A DNA stretch of 64,000 bases from Isoetes taiwanensis (taxonomy: Eukaryota; Streptophyta; Lycopodiopsida; Isoetales; Isoetaceae). Below the pieces are notes generated by a model, which saw only the letters and a list, made by a program, of their open reading frames with translations, searched no databases and was not told the origin of the DNA. The stretch spans positions 92,912 to 156,911 of the forward strand of contig JAJEKV010000530.1 of NCBI GenBank assembly GCA_021234155.1, in the 5' to 3' direction. This document shows positions 34,297 through 45,914 of the stretch, one piece after another. A program made the translations under genes and the position numbers. How positions within the stretch are numbered: position 1 is the stretch's first letter; every line of letters begins with the position of its first letter.

Positions 34297-36124
34297 TGTA
34301 ACGTCCCTAGGTATGAAAATTTCTAAGTCCACGGTTAATTGGGTTGGACAAAATAATATTAACAATAGTAATAAGAGAAGTTTAAAATTGTTCATTAGGA
34401 GAATGACATGTGGCAAGAAAGGGAGTTGGAGAGGGACGTTTAAGAAAGAGCATTATTTTCTTGAGACAAAAAGGGAAGAGGTGAACCGGAAGGAGAGGAG
34501 GAAAGAAAGGAGAGAAGGGAAAATAATTTAAGGTAGGCATCCAAGTCCGTCAAATTTTCTGCTCTTAATCCTCGGTAATTTGTGTGATGATCTTCTTGAA
34601 TGCTGAAAAAAAAAAAGAACATTAATCTTGGGATGGTTTTCCTTAAGTTTAAAGAGTTTTCTGGTTTTCTTTTGATTCTTCAAAGTTCTAATTGTTTGAT
34701 GCTCTCTAATATTTGTATGATGGGCTACAAATAAGATGTATAATAGGTTTGGATTTGTTAAAAGGAAAATCTGGTGGCCAATACTGTCTGAAATTTCTCA
34801 GGTAAATGAACAGAGTTAAGATTATTCTTTTCCAAGATCCTTCTTAGAATCTTTCTTCTGAAATGTTAGAGAAGTTCTTCATCCGAAAACGTCCTTCTGT
34901 TTAATGTCTTGGCTACCCAAAAGCCGTAGAGCACAGCAAATCGTAGAACCCACAAGATAGAATCTTTCAATCATAGATAGAACCACTATTTTTGTTTCCT
35001 TTCTTTTCCTCTGATGCTTACCCTAAGGTAGACTCCAGTCCATGCCTTAAATCGTGTCTCCAGAGGTTGCAAAAATCTGGTCGCGGCGGATTTTTAGGGA
35101 TAGATCAAAAAGTTTGGCAGAACAGAGAAATAAGGAAGGTAATAACTGTGATACAGAACACGTTAAGAATTAAAACGAAATAGTATTATAAATGCAAAGT
35201 TGGATGGGTTATTGGAAGGCTCTTTGGTTTTCAAACGGCAGTCGAAGATTCAAATCCGACCTAAGTGTAACTTATTCTTTTTATTTGTAGTTTTCCTATC
35301 TTGCCACTTTTCGAGTAATATTTTCTTCTTTTCTTTGGCTTGCTTATTTTTTGTAGAGGGCTAAAACGAAGTCTTAAAAAAATATGACTAGTTAACATAA
35401 CAATAGGAAACAAACGAAAAGTTCTCGTAATATTTAATAACAATGTAGTCAAGAATTCAAGAAATAGTCCAGTTTCGGTGGGCTGGATATACTATTCTAA
35501 ACACCGTGCACATAACCCTTATGGAATGTGTAAGATTCCCGAAGAGTTTGTACAAACCGCTATCTAGAATCTTTTCCAGAACTCTTGGGCCTTGACGTAA
35601 GTCTTGGTACGCCGAATTGATCACTCGGCTAAAATTCTTGAAAATAATTCTACCTCACAGACTCTGTACAGATATTTTATAACTCATAAGTCAAAGGTTT
35701 ATAATTGCACATTAAGATGGGTGTGAAATATTTTAAAATAACTGGGTGCCTACTTAGTCGTAAGACTAACGTCATGTTTTTTTCTCTCTTTTATTCTCTA
35801 GCACGTCAAGATTAGCCAAGGAGAACATGAACGTTAGAATTTATTTGATGAAGTGAAAAACTGATGTATTTTTTGAATAAGATGTTGACTAGAATATTGA
35901 CCCTATCTCGAGCACATGTATATTTGTGTGACTTGAGCTCGTTATTCGGATTGAAGATATTTCCTTATTATTACTATTATTATTACTTTGTGTTGTAGTT
36001 GTTGGGAATTTATAATAGTGCTAAGATTGAAATTCTAGCTCAAATTAGAAATAAGGCCTAGCCATAGAAGGGAGAATGCTCGAATTTAACGTTTCCCAAA
36101 CCGAAAATTTTTGGGAACGTTACA
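34297..36124 (+). repeat. 5' LTR of the intact gypsy element
   Basis: It is 1828 bp, TGTAACGTCC...GGGAACGTTACA. Compared with the 3' LTR it has about 45 extra bases near 34377-34420, lacks about 20 bases near 34690, and lacks the 551-bp nested MITE. Confidence 0.94.
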
Positions 36125-36125
36125 G

Positions 36126-36137
36126 TGGTATCAGAGC
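36126..36137 (+). promoter_or_regulatory. Primer binding site (initiator tRNA-Met)
   Basis: tggtatcagagc begins one to two bases after the 5' LTR end. It is the standard plant PBS for minus-strand DNA synthesis. Confidence 0.93.
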
Positions 36138-36266
36138 CTAGGTTATGAATCTTGGGGATTGTTAAAAGGTTGTAGGTATGGAAGGAAGAGTATTATGCTG
36201 CAAGATTATTATTTGTTTTTTTTTTTAAAAGAAAGGTGTTCTAAGCTTTAAACACTTACAGGAGCT

Positions 36267-36452
36267 ATGGAATGGTATCAATATCCGATTGTTGTAGATA
36301 CAGAGGATTTTGTGAAGGTTATGGGAAGATTTTTAGAGGAGGCTCGATCTCCAAATGAGATCATCATTAGGAGTTTCCTCATGGCATATTTTTATCATCT
36401 CTATCTAGAGCAGTATGGGAATCTTGCTGAGGAGATGGAAGAATTGGATTAA
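36267..36452 (+). CDS. 61-aa ORF in the leader of the gypsy element
   Basis: An ATG-initiated frame (MEWYQYPIVVDTEDFV ... NLAEEMEELD) lies between the PBS and gag, in the leader RNA. It is acidic, with one short hydrophobic stretch (SFLMAYFYHLYL), and I recognise no domain. It could act as an upstream ORF that limits gag-pol translation, encode an accessory peptide, or be chance. Its protein-like composition is the only support. Confidence 0.35.
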   Translation: MEWYQYPIVVDTEDFVKVMGRFLEEARSPNEIIIRSFLMAYFYHLYLEQYGNLAEEMEELD

Positions 36453-36694
36453 CTATGATGTCCTGAACTATATTTTGATGTTCTGAACTATATTTGGATG
36501 TCCTGAACTATGATGTTTTTTTATGTTTTCCTTGAATAATTTCTGTGCTAAGAATTAGTAGTGTGGCCAACTTGGATTGAATAAGACTATCTCTGTGGAA
36601 AGAAAAAAAAAAATAAAAAAAAAAAATCTACAATAATGATAATAATAATAAAATGAATAAGCTATGAATGTAAATACGTGTGCAGGCGACAATT

Positions 36695-39600
36695 ATGAGC
36701 CGCAGGAGAACATCTAGGGCGGGACCCAGTGCCAGGGGACAAGAAACCCCTATCGCCGATTCTCCATCTTTTAATGAACAACTTTTGTTGGCAATGCAAC
36801 AGCAAATTAATTCCCTGCAGGAGCTCATTCCCCAGCATCGTAACAACGAGGACGACGAATTGAATAGAGTGATGAAAGATATTAAATGGCCTACATTTAC
36901 TGGAAAGGACACTAGTGGAGATGAAGCTGATGCATGGATGAGAGGTATGGAGTTTATTTTTGAGGTTAAGAAAACCCCTCCATTGATGAAACCCACCATT
37001 GCCGATTTACTCCTCAAAAGTGATGCTAAAATTTGGTGGGATCAACATAAAAGAGAACATGGACTGCAAATTGGCCAAACCAGTTGGGAAACTTTCAAGC
37101 AAGCATTTGAATCACATTACCTCTCCTCCGGTTACGCACTAGTTAAGATGCATCAATTCCTTGAATTAAAGCAAACCCAATCTGTCGATCACTATACCAA
37201 TCAATTTAGGCTCCTACAAATTCATGGACCACCTTTCAGATTAGATCAATTGATTGACAAATATGTTAAAGGATTGAAGCCAGAGTTGTCTATACTTGTG
37301 GGAGGTGTCTCTTATGCTAACTTAGAGGATGCAGTGTATGCCGCAAAATTTAAGGAACAGGTTCAACAACAGGTAAATAAAAAGAGAGATGCAGAGTGGA
37401 CATGGAAGAATTTGCAAACTGCAAGTAAGCAACCTTATAGAGGAAACCCTTCTGGTATGACTGTTAAGATGGCTGAAGGAAGTAATGGAAATGACACACA
37501 TAATGGGAACGGTCAGAGAGGTAAGCTAACTGACGAAGAGAGGGAAAAATGTCGAGCAGAAGGCAAATGTTTTTATTGTCGAGAGAAGGGACATCTTGCC
37601 TCTGTATGCCCAAAGAAAAATATTAACACTGTTAAAAACATTACAGAAACAGGAAGGCAGCAAGAACGTAGAAATGGAAAAAGAACTAATGCCAAAGCAG
37701 TTACATTGGAGGAATCAGATTCAGGAGAGATGCATATCTATGCTGCTATAGATCAAGGTCATGCAGAGCAACAACCGGCAATAATTCAAGTCCCAGGTAA
37801 ACTTAAGGACATGGATGTTATGTTCCTAATAGATTGTGGTAGCACTCATAATTTTATCTCGCCAAGATTGGTGCAAACATTGCATTTAAGTTCTAGAGAA
37901 TGCAAACCTAGGAAAGTCGAGCTTGCAGATGGGAAGTTTAAATTTTCTTCTTCTATGGTTCCTTCTTTGGAATTTGAAATAAAAGGTTTTCCTTCTAATG
38001 CTGAGTTTGAAGTCCTTAACCTGGGAAAATATGATTTGATCTTGGGAATGAAATGGTTATCTCAAGAGCATGCCATGATAGATTGTGATAAAAGAGTCGT
38101 GTTATGTCGACCAACGGGACGGGAACAATACATGTTGGAGAGTAACCTGCAATGTGCTACAGCTACCCTCTTATCATATAAGCAAGTAAAGAGAAGTTTG
38201 AGAAAAGGGGGTTATGTATATCTAGGTCATATTAAACAGACTGAAAATCAAGAAGAATCTCCACCTAAAGCAATTCAAGAAATACTTGAAGAATATAAGG
38301 ACGTGTTTCCTGATGAGCTGAAAGAGTTGCCACCTCGTAGACCAGTAGACCATGAAATTGAATTGATCCCTGGATTTGTACCTACATCTAGACCACCATA
38401 TAGGTTTCATGCATTAGAATTAGCAGAACTCAAGAAACAGTTGAATGAACTCATTGAGCAAGGGTTCATAAGGCCTAGCACTTCACCATTTGGAGCCCCG
38501 GTACTGTTTGTTAAGAAAAAAGATGGATCCTTGCGGCTTTGCATTGATTACAGAATGTTAAACAATATTACTGTCAAGAATAAATATGCACTACCACGCA
38601 TTGATGAACTATTTGATCAAATAGGACAGGCAAAGTATTTTTCAAAAATTGATTTAAGATCGGGATACCATCAAATTAGAATCAAGGAGTCCGACATTCA
38701 CAAAACTGCTTTTAGGACTAGATATGGGCATTATGAATTTGTGGTAATGCCATTTGGACTGACCAATGCACCTGCAACATTTATGAGGCTTATGAATGAT
38801 ATATTTAGGGAGCAACTTGATAAATATGTCATAGTCTTCTTTGATGATATACTGATATATTCTCAAACATTACAAGAGCATGTTGAGCATTTAAAGTCAG
38901 TTTTGGCAATTTTACGGAAAGAAAAGTTGTTTGGAAAGATGTCAAAAAGTGAGTTTGCAAAGGAAAGGATGGTCTACTTGGGTCATATTGTATCGAGTCA
39001 AGGAATCGAGCCAGACCCAGCAAAACTTAGTGCAGTCAAGGAATGGCCTCAACCAAAGATGGTGAAAGAGGTTAGGTCATTTTTGGGGTTAGCTAGTTAT
39101 TACAGAAAATTTATATCACAGTTTGCTAAAATTGCTGCTCCAATGACTTCACTTTTGAGGAAAGATATGGATTTCAAATGGACCGAAATTTGTAGAAAGA
39201 GTTTTGAGTTGTTGAAAGAAGCTCTAAGTTCTGCTCCTATTTTGAAAGTTCCAGAGATTGGAAAACCATTTTTAGTAGTGACTGATGCATCAGGTGTTGG
39301 AATTGGGGGAGCTTTATTACAAGACAATCGAGTTTGTGCATATGAGTCAAAGAAATTGTCTCAAACTGAACAGAATTACCCTACACATGATTTAGAGATG
39401 ATGGCTGTGGTACATGCATTAATAATTTGGCGCCATTACTTGCTTGGGCAAGAATTTATACTGAAGACTGACCATCAAAGCCTTAAATATTTCATGACTC
39501 AACCTCATCTTAGCAATAGACAGCGCAGATGGATGGAATTAATACAAGAATACAACTTTACAATTGAGTATCAACCTGGAAAAGATAATGTAATAGCGGA

Positions 39601-41086
39601 TGCACTATCACGAAGGGGTTTTTGCAATGCTGTTAGCATGATCACAAGCAATTGGGATTCAGACCTAAATAAAAAGATTGAGAATGATCCGTATTTTAAA
39701 CAAGTTGTTCAAGACTTGAAAGCAGGAAAAGAAAACCCTTCATACAAACTTGTCAATGGGGTATTGCATTATCATGGAAGATTGTGTATTCCAAATGATG
39801 CAGAGTTAAAGGCTAAAATATTATATGAAGTGCATGATAGCCCCATATCTGCACATCCAGGATTTCATAAAACACACCGCAGGCTAAGGAAGCAGTTCTT
39901 TTGGCCAGGAATGAAGAAGCATATTCAAAGATATGTAGCACGATGCCTTTCATGTCAAAAAGTAAAGGCTATAAGAATGAAGCCAGCAGGTGAGCTCCAG
40001 CCTTTGGACATTCCCAATAATAAATGGGAATGTATCAGCATGGATTTCATTGTAGGGTTACCCCGCACAAGAACGGGGTATGATTCAATTTATGTGGTGG
40101 TTGATCGGCTAACTAAACAAGCTCATTTTCTTCCAACAAGAACAACTGCAACAGGTATGGATATTAACAAGTTGTTTATGAAGGAGATATTTAGATTGCA
40201 TGGAGTTCCAAGAACCATAACCTCAGATCGAGATAGTAGGTTTATTGGACAATTTTGGCAAGGCTTGTTTCAAAACTTACAGACTAGGCTTAATATGAGT
40301 TCAGCCTATCATCCAGAGACAGATGGACAAACAGAAAGAGTCAACCAGGTTTTAGAAGACATGTTGAGAATGTATGTGCTTGAGCATCCTAATAATTGGG
40401 ATTCATATTTACATTTGGTAGAGTTTGCTTATAATAATACCCACCAAGATTCTATTAAAATGAGTCCCTTTGAGGCAATGTATGGTCGAGATTGTTGTTG
40501 TCCAATAAATTGGCGAGACCCCTTATGTCTAGTAGAAGCATCTAACAGAATGATTGAAGATGTTGATGCTCAACTGAGACTTATCCGCCATAACCTTAAG
40601 GTAGCCCAAAATAGACAAAAACAATATGCTGACAAAAAAAGACGACCTTTAGAGTTTCAAAATGGCGAACAAGTATTTTTGAGGATTAATCCAAAGCAAG
40701 GAGCTTTGAAGTTTAAGAAGCTCAAGAAGTTTGCCCCAAGATATGCAGGACCATTTCCAATCATTAAGAAAGTAAGCAAATCAGCATATAAAGTTCAATT
40801 ACCAGAACGCGTGAAAGCCCACAATGTGTTCCATGTCAGTAATCTTCGCAAATATATATACGATCCATCTCATGTAATTTCAGAGGATCATATAACAAGT
40901 AAAGGATATGTTCTCACCCTTAAACCTTGGAGAATCATAAAAGAAGAGTCTAAAAAGTTGAGAAGAAGAACAATTCGCCATTATCTGATACATTGGGAGG
41001 GTTGCCCCCCTGAAGATGCCACATGGGAAGATGCAGATAAAATAGATGAAGAATACCCGGAACTCACCCATGAGGACATGGGTTGA
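36695..41086 (+). CDS. Gag-Pol polyprotein, Ty3/gypsy chromodomain type, intact
   Basis: The first ATG is at 36695; the frame opens upstream at a GTG (36680). Residues below count from that GTG (1468 aa; 1463 from the ATG). Gag is about 65-240 ([16 protein letters not shown]); CCHC knuckle [14 protein letters not shown] 297-310; protease 383-395 with [10 protein letters not shown], so Asp385-Cys-Gly replaces the usual DSG/DTG. RT is about 560-760 with [23 protein letters not shown] and FFDD (720-723). RNase H has Asp869, Glu889, Asp931, Asp974. Integrase has a zinc finger (His1052, His1059, Cys1089, Cys1092) and catalytic Asp1122, Asp1183, Glu1219. The end (about 1413-1455, KPWRIIKEE ... [13 protein letters not shown]) is chromodomain-like and would direct insertion into chromatin. 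Gag and pol share one frame with no stop, so cleavage by the protease is expected. Confidence 0.95.
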   Translation: MSRRRTSRAGPSARGQETPIADSPSFNEQLLLAMQQQINSLQELIPQHRNNEDDELNRVMKDIKWPTFTGKDTSGDEADAWMRGMEFIFEVKKTPPLMKPTIADLLLKSDAKIWWDQHKREHGLQIGQTSWETFKQAFESHYLSSGYALVKMHQFLELKQTQSVDHYTNQFRLLQIHGPPFRLDQLIDKYVKGLKPELSILVGGVSYANLEDAVYAAKFKEQVQQQVNKKRDAEWTWKNLQTASKQPYRGNPSGMTVKMAEGSNGNDTHNGNGQRGKLTDEEREKCRAEGKCFYCREKGHLASVCPKKNINTVKNITETGRQQERRNGKRTNAKAVTLEESDSGEMHIYAAIDQGHAEQQPAIIQVPGKLKDMDVMFLIDCGSTHNFISPRLVQTLHLSSRECKPRKVELADGKFKFSSSMVPSLEFEIKGFPSNAEFEVLNLGKYDLILGMKWLSQEHAMIDCDKRVVLCRPTGREQYMLESNLQCATATLLSYKQVKRSLRKGGYVYLGHIKQTENQEESPPKAIQEILEEYKDVFPDELKELPPRRPVDHEIELIPGFVPTSRPPYRFHALELAELKKQLNELIEQGFIRPSTSPFGAPVLFVKKKDGSLRLCIDYRMLNNITVKNKYALPRIDELFDQIGQAKYFSKIDLRSGYHQIRIKESDIHKTAFRTRYGHYEFVVMPFGLTNAPATFMRLMNDIFREQLDKYVIVFFDDILIYSQTLQEHVEHLKSVLAILRKEKLFGKMSKSEFAKERMVYLGHIVSSQGIEPDPAKLSAVKEWPQPKMVKEVRSFLGLASYYRKFISQFAKIAAPMTSLLRKDMDFKWTEICRKSFELLKEALSSAPILKVPEIGKPFLVVTDASGVGIGGALLQDNRVCAYESKKLSQTEQNYPTHDLEMMAVVHALIIWRHYLLGQEFILKTDHQSLKYFMTQPHLSNRQRRWMELIQEYNFTIEYQPGKDNVIADALSRRGFCNAVSMITSNWDSDLNKKIENDPYFKQVVQDLKAGKENPSYKLVNGVLHYHGRLCIPNDAELKAKILYEVHDSPISAHPGFHKTHRRLRKQFFWPGMKKHIQRYVARCLSCQKVKAIRMKPAGELQPLDIPNNKWECISMDFIVGLPRTRTGYDSIYVVVDRLTKQAHFLPTRTTATGMDINKLFMKEIFRLHGVPRTITSDRDSRFIGQFWQGLFQNLQTRLNMSSAYHPETDGQTERVNQVLEDMLRMYVLEHPNNWDSYLHLVEFAYNNTHQDSIKMSPFEAMYGRDCCCPINWRDPLCLVEASNRMIEDVDAQLRLIRHNLKVAQNRQKQYADKKRRPLEFQNGEQVFLRINPKQGALKFKKLKKFAPRYAGPFPIIKKVSKSAYKVQLPERVKAHNVFHVSNLRKYIYDPSHVISEDHITSKGYVLTLKPWRIIKEESKKLRRRTIRHYLIHWEGCPPEDATWEDADKIDEEYPELTHEDMG

Positions 41087-41092
41087 ATTCTC

Positions 41093-41102
41093 GAAGGGGA
41101 GA
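41093..41102 (+). promoter_or_regulatory. Polypurine tract
   Basis: gaaggggaga lies just before the 3' LTR and serves as plus-strand primer. Two T residues separate it from TGTAAC. Confidence 0.75.
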
Positions 41103-41104
41103 TT

Positions 41105-43433
41105 TGTAACGTCCCTAGGTATGAAAATTTCTAAGTCCACGGTTAATTGGGTTGGACAAAATAATATTAACAATAGTAATAAAGGGAGTTGGAGAGGGAC
41201 GTTTAAGAAAGGGCATTATTTTCTTGAGACAAAAAGGGAAGAGGTGAACCGGAAGGAGAGGAGGAAAGAAAGGAGAGAAGGGAAAATAATTTAAGGTAGG
41301 CATCCAAGTCCGTCAAATTTTCTGCTCTTAATCCTCGGTAATTTGTGCGATGATCTTCTTGAATGCTGAAAAAAAAAAAGAACATTAATCTTGGGATGGT
41401 TTTCCTTAAGTTTAAAGAGTTTTCTGGTTTTCTTTTGATTCTTCAAAGTTCTAATTCCTGTTCTTTGTTAAACCGGTTTGATGCTCTCTAATATTTGTAT
41501 AAGATGTATAATAGGTTTGGATTTGTTAAAAGGAAAATCTGGTGGCCAATACTGTCTGAAATTTCTCATGTAAATGAACAGAGTTAAGATTATTCTTTTC
41601 CAAGATCCTTCTTAGAATCTTTCTTCTGAAATGTTAGAGAAGTTCTTCATCCGAAAACGTCCTTCTGTTTAATGTCTTGGCTACCCAAAAGCCGTAGAGC
41701 ACAGCAAATCGTAGAACCCACAAGATAGAATCTTTCAATCATAGATAGAACCACTATTTTTGTTTCCTTTCTTTTCCTCTGATGCTTACCCTAAGGTAGA
41801 CTCCAGTCCATGCCTTAAATCGTGTCTCCAGAGGTTGCAAAAATCTGGTCGCGGCGGATTTTTAGGGATAGATCAAAAAGTTTGGCAGAACAGAGAAATA
41901 AGGAAGGTAATAACTGTGATACAGAACACGTTAAGAATTAAAACGAAATGGTATTAGGGTATGGTCGCCATGTTTCGCGCACTTAAGAGGCAAACTAAAA
42001 AATGGAGGCACGGTCAAAGTCAAAATTGGTTAAAAATATACTTTTTGGATACCTAATGTGTTTGCGTTTCCAATAAAAAAAAAATCGCCTGATTCTGACA
42101 TATCTACAAAAAGTTAGAGTAGGCGGAAGAGGAGGGGTCTAATGGCCCCCTCCGTGAGGCGGGTCCCCTTCCTAGCGCGCAGGGGATTTCCATCCACTTC
42201 TTGGAGGTTTTTCAAGAGATTTAAGAGGCAAACGTGGGAGATATTTACATCATTAGAAAGCCCTTTCAAATAGCTTTCAAATGCACGTGTCCATATGCCA
42301 AACAGAGATGTGAAAGAGAAGTTATGACACTTTTAGTGAGGACCCATAAATAGTGGGGGATGGGCCCATAAACCGTGGTGGATAGGCCCTGTTATCATAA
42401 CATCAAATCTTAGCCCTTGATCTTTTATTTTAACGGCCTGCAACATATGTTCAAAGGGAGGGGGGTGAGCGATAGCGGGTATATGCGCGAAGGAAGGCGA
42501 CCATACCCTATAAATGCAAAGTTGGATGGGTTAATGGAAGGCTCTTTGGTTTTCAAATGGCAGTCGAAGGTTCAAATCCGATCTAAGTCTAACTTATTCT
42601 TTTCCTATCTTGCCACTTTTCGAGTAATATTTTCTTCTTTTCTTTGGCTTGCTTATTTTTTGTAGAGGGCTAAAACGAAGTCTTAAAAAAATATGACTAG
42701 TTAACATAACAATAGGAAACAAACGAAAAGTTCTCGTAATATTTAATAACAATGTAGTCAAGAATTCAAGAAATAGTCCAGTTTCGGTGGGCTGGATATA
42801 CTATTCTAAACACCGTGCACATAACCCTTATGGAATGTGTAAGATTCCCGAAGAGTTTGTACAAACCGCTATCTAGAATCTTTTCCAGAACTCTTGGGCC
42901 TTGACGTAAGTCTTGGTACGCCGAATTGATCACTCGGCTAAAATTCTTGAAAATAATTCTACCTCACTGAGACCTAGATGATATTTTATAACTCATAAGT
43001 CAAAGGTTTATAATTGCACATTAAGATGGGTGTGAAATATTTTAAAATAACTGGGTGCCTACTTAGTCGTAAAACTAACGTCATGTTTTTTTCTCTCTTT
43101 TATTCTCTAGCACGTCAAGATTAGCCAAGGAGAACATGAACGTTAGAATTTATTTGATGAAGTGAAAAACTGATGTATTTTTTGAATAAGATGTTGACTA
43201 GAATATTGACCCTATCTCGAGCACATGTATATTTGTGTGACTTGAGCTCGTTATTCGGATTGAAGATATTTCCTTATTATTACTATTATTATTACTTTGT
43301 GTTGTAGTTGTTGGGAATTTATAATAGTGCTAAGATTGAAATTCTAGCTCAAATTAGAAATAAGGCCTAGCCATAGAAGGGAGAATGCTCGAATTTAACG
43401 TTTCCCAAACCGAAAATTTTTGGGAACGTTACA
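41105..43433 (+). repeat. 3' LTR of the intact gypsy element (with nested MITE)
   Basis: It is 2329 bp. It is longer than the 5' LTR because of a 551-bp TIR insertion at 41958-42508. It lacks about 45 bases present in the 5' LTR near 34377. Confidence 0.94.
41958..42508. mobile_element. 551-bp MITE nested in the 3' LTR
   Basis: It starts gggtatggtcgcc and ends with the exact complement ggcgaccataccc. The inverted similarity extends to about 25 bp with three mismatches (..ttcgcgca). TA is duplicated at both sides (41956-41957, 42509-42510). The 5' LTR shows the empty site (tattataaatgc), so both boundaries are exact. It has no coding capacity. The superfamily is uncertain: TA duplication suggests Tc1/mariner-like mobilisation. 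Confidence 0.88.
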
Positions 43434-43438
43434 TACAT

Positions 43439-45600
43439 GAGAAGACCTTAAAGTCAAGTTCAAAGCAAGAAGTGAATTTATGATGGCAAGGGAATGTCGC
43501 CTTAAGGTCCAAACTGTTCAAATGTAAACCATATCCATTTATTTGTTCAATTTGACAAAATTTATGAGTATTAAATAACAATTTAGATTTAGTTTACGAT
43601 AATTTGATGTGATCAATTTAGGTGCAAATCTTACTTAGCTATAATTGAAGCCATCATTTTTGTCAACATTTTGCAATTGGCATGTCATTAAGCAATTGGC
43701 ATGTTCAATCTTACCTCTGTAATTATAAAGTGAGGATTGCAAAGGTTGCGCTATGTAATAGCATGTGCACTTTGAAAACACCCCAAAATAACTAAAAAGT
43801 ATGCATGGAATGGTAGGTCTTAATTCGTTGCATTGGTTAAACAAGATATAATGTTGTTAAGCATGGAGAACAATAATCTTAGCACTAAACTAATCAAGCC
43901 GTAATGCACTTGTCAACTAAATACTAAACACTTTGCAAAATCGGTTTTAACATGATGCCTCGCATGGTAGGCCATTCCTAGATTCTTGTTGAATTTGCCA
44001 TCATAAAGAAATTAAGTTGTAGAAGGAATAGGAGATCGCTTTTAATTGTACAACAAACCAAGGACGAAGCCCATGCCAAACCAAGGATGGAGCCCAAGTT
44101 ATATGCAAGCTAATATGGCGGTGTTAGACATGATTGGTCTAGAAGATTTACTTGATGCTCTCTAAGATCATTCACAGTTCTAAGACAACCATCTTCTAAT
44201 TTTTACGAGGGCATTAAAAGCTTTTCCTTCTACCGGGCTCTTCTCACTTTCACAACTAATGATGTGGTATCTTCAGTCCGTGTTTCGAGGGCCCATTTAA
44301 GAATCACTTGCCACACTAGTTGTCGGCTTGGCATTTGGAGAACTCATGCGGTGGATAAGCATTCACCATACCTTCGCCACCAATTATTAGTAATATGCTC
44401 ACCATTGTCCTATATTGTTGCACCTCATTAGAATCATCAACCAAATATGAAGGTTGTCCTGCACCTTCATAAGTCTGGTTGTTATCAACAACCTGCTGCG
44501 TCCAACACACCCCTTGACGTGTAGGCATGCTTTGCTCATCCCATACCAGTATGTTTCAGACTATGGAACAAAAACTTGATGGGAAGCACCATCATGATGA
44601 CCACCAGGTTGAAGAATGTTAGTTGGTGTACGCTTTGAGGTTGTGAAGAAAGGAAACGTAAACATTTCTTGAAGGATAAAAGCTAAACCTCCATAGAAAT
44701 TTGGCTGTCTGTTAGATGACCGATGTGCTAAAAAATAAAGAGTTCAAGTCAACGTTCAAACCCTTAATTAAATAATGAAGAGGTATATACTTCGCTAATT
44801 TGCTGATAAACCCAGAATGGACTCATAGCACATGAGTTCTTCTGATGAAATAGCCATCTCTGGCTCTGGTATCCTTTTCTTTGTGTTCTCATCCTATCTC
44901 TTATTATACACAATGGGCCTGGCTAGTTTTCGATTTGCAGCCTCGCATCTCATGTGACACTCTGCTTTTGATTTTCAAGTTGTATGGCCTGAATTTGTGC
45001 CACAATAGTAGGGGTCTGTAAAACAACTGCGTCCCAACGGGCCTTAGTTACAGGAACAAAAAGCCACCTTGACTAGATCAAGGTTGATGGTGATCATTAT
45101 TGTATGGGAAACCAGAAGAAAAATGTTCAAGAAATGGTGGCAGAGACGGTAGAACAGCTCAGGATAGAGATGCTTTGGCTCAAGAGATGCTTTGCCAATG
45201 ATATATTTCGATCCAATAAAGCAAGAACTTAAATTGAAGTCTTGATGCACAAAAATGTGGCATGGAACACAGAACCTGATTCAACTGTTCCCATGGCCGG
45301 AATGGAAGCTCATCTTCTTCCAAAGCCGAGTAAGAAATCGAGGATGCTATTGGAGCCGATCACAAAAGTGAATATAAGTAGGGGTGTAGAAGGCCCACTA
45401 CCACGAAGGACTAAGGAGATAAAGAATTACCCGAATTTTGGAATAATCATGATTTTGGATTGCTAAATATGAAATCCGATGGCTAATAATTATTTTGGCT
45501 TACGTGGCATGACATGTGGACACTCTAGAATTGCAGGAAAAGCTGCACCTAGGGTTAGGCAACCCTGCTAACAAGGAGCCGTCTTAACACAATAAAAGAA
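43439..45600. other. No recognised gene
   Basis: AT-rich intergenic sequence. The ORFs here (for example 45242-45466) are short and match nothing I know. Confidence 0.4.
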
Positions 45601-45914
45601 AGGGAAATTTACCAGAATACTTTAACCGGAGGAATCGAGTCGACGGGGGTTCAAATCCCTCTTTTCTCAATTCAATTTAATTGGCTATGATAATCAATAT
45701 AAAAAACAATTTTTGTTTCATTAAAATAAAAAAAAATTGTTTTTTATATTGATTTTATTCGAATAAAGGTGGTATAGGGATCCCTTCATATTTTCAAAAT
45801 TCCCAAAATGCCCTTGGGTCCCAAGAAAAAGAAGGGCATTTTGGGAATTTTGAAAATATAAAGGGTATTTAGGGAAATATCAGAAAAATTAAGGGTATTC
45901 TGGTAAATTTCCCT
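45601..45914. mobile_element. 314-bp TIR element (MITE) with perfect 20-bp ends
   Basis: The left end agggaaatttaccagaatac (45601-45620) and its exact complement (45895-45914) bound the element. Inside are two more large inverted repeats: aacaattttt...aaaaattgtt near 45700-45750, and a long cattttgggaattttgaaaatat hairpin near 45800-45860. The whole could fold as one long hairpin. The A-rich flanks hide any target duplication. Near 45645-45661 it carries gggggttcaaatccctc, resembling a tRNA T-arm. Confidence 0.75.

Larger units (their letters stand above)
34292..43438 (+). mobile_element. Complete Ty3/gypsy retrotransposon with target duplications
   Basis: Order: target duplication tacat (34292-34296), 5' LTR 34297-36124, PBS, leader with a small ORF, polyprotein 36695-41086, polypurine tract, 3' LTR 41105-43433, target duplication tacat (43434-43438). 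Both LTRs have TGTAAC...GTTACA ends. The perfect 5-bp duplication shows that both LTRs come from one insertion. LTRs differ by indels and about a dozen substitutions visible by eye, so the insertion is fairly young but not brand new. Confidence 0.95.

Noticed and set aside
34440-34622. Minus-strand ORFs in the LTRs (MFFFFFSIQED... at 34622 and 41385)
   Set aside because: They arise from A-rich and purine-rich LTR sequence and are present only because the LTR is duplicated.
35200-35280. tRNA-like segment (ggttttcaaa...gattcaaatcc) in the gypsy LTR
   Set aside because: It has a T-arm-like word and an anticodon-loop-like word, but no consistent acceptor and D stems. The same stretch recurs in the 3' LTR at 42520-42600 as ordinary LTR sequence.
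45600-45680. tRNA gene at the T-arm-like motif ggttcaaatccc
   Set aside because: No D-arm, anticodon arm or acceptor stem could be assembled around it. It is kept only as an oddity inside the MITE.
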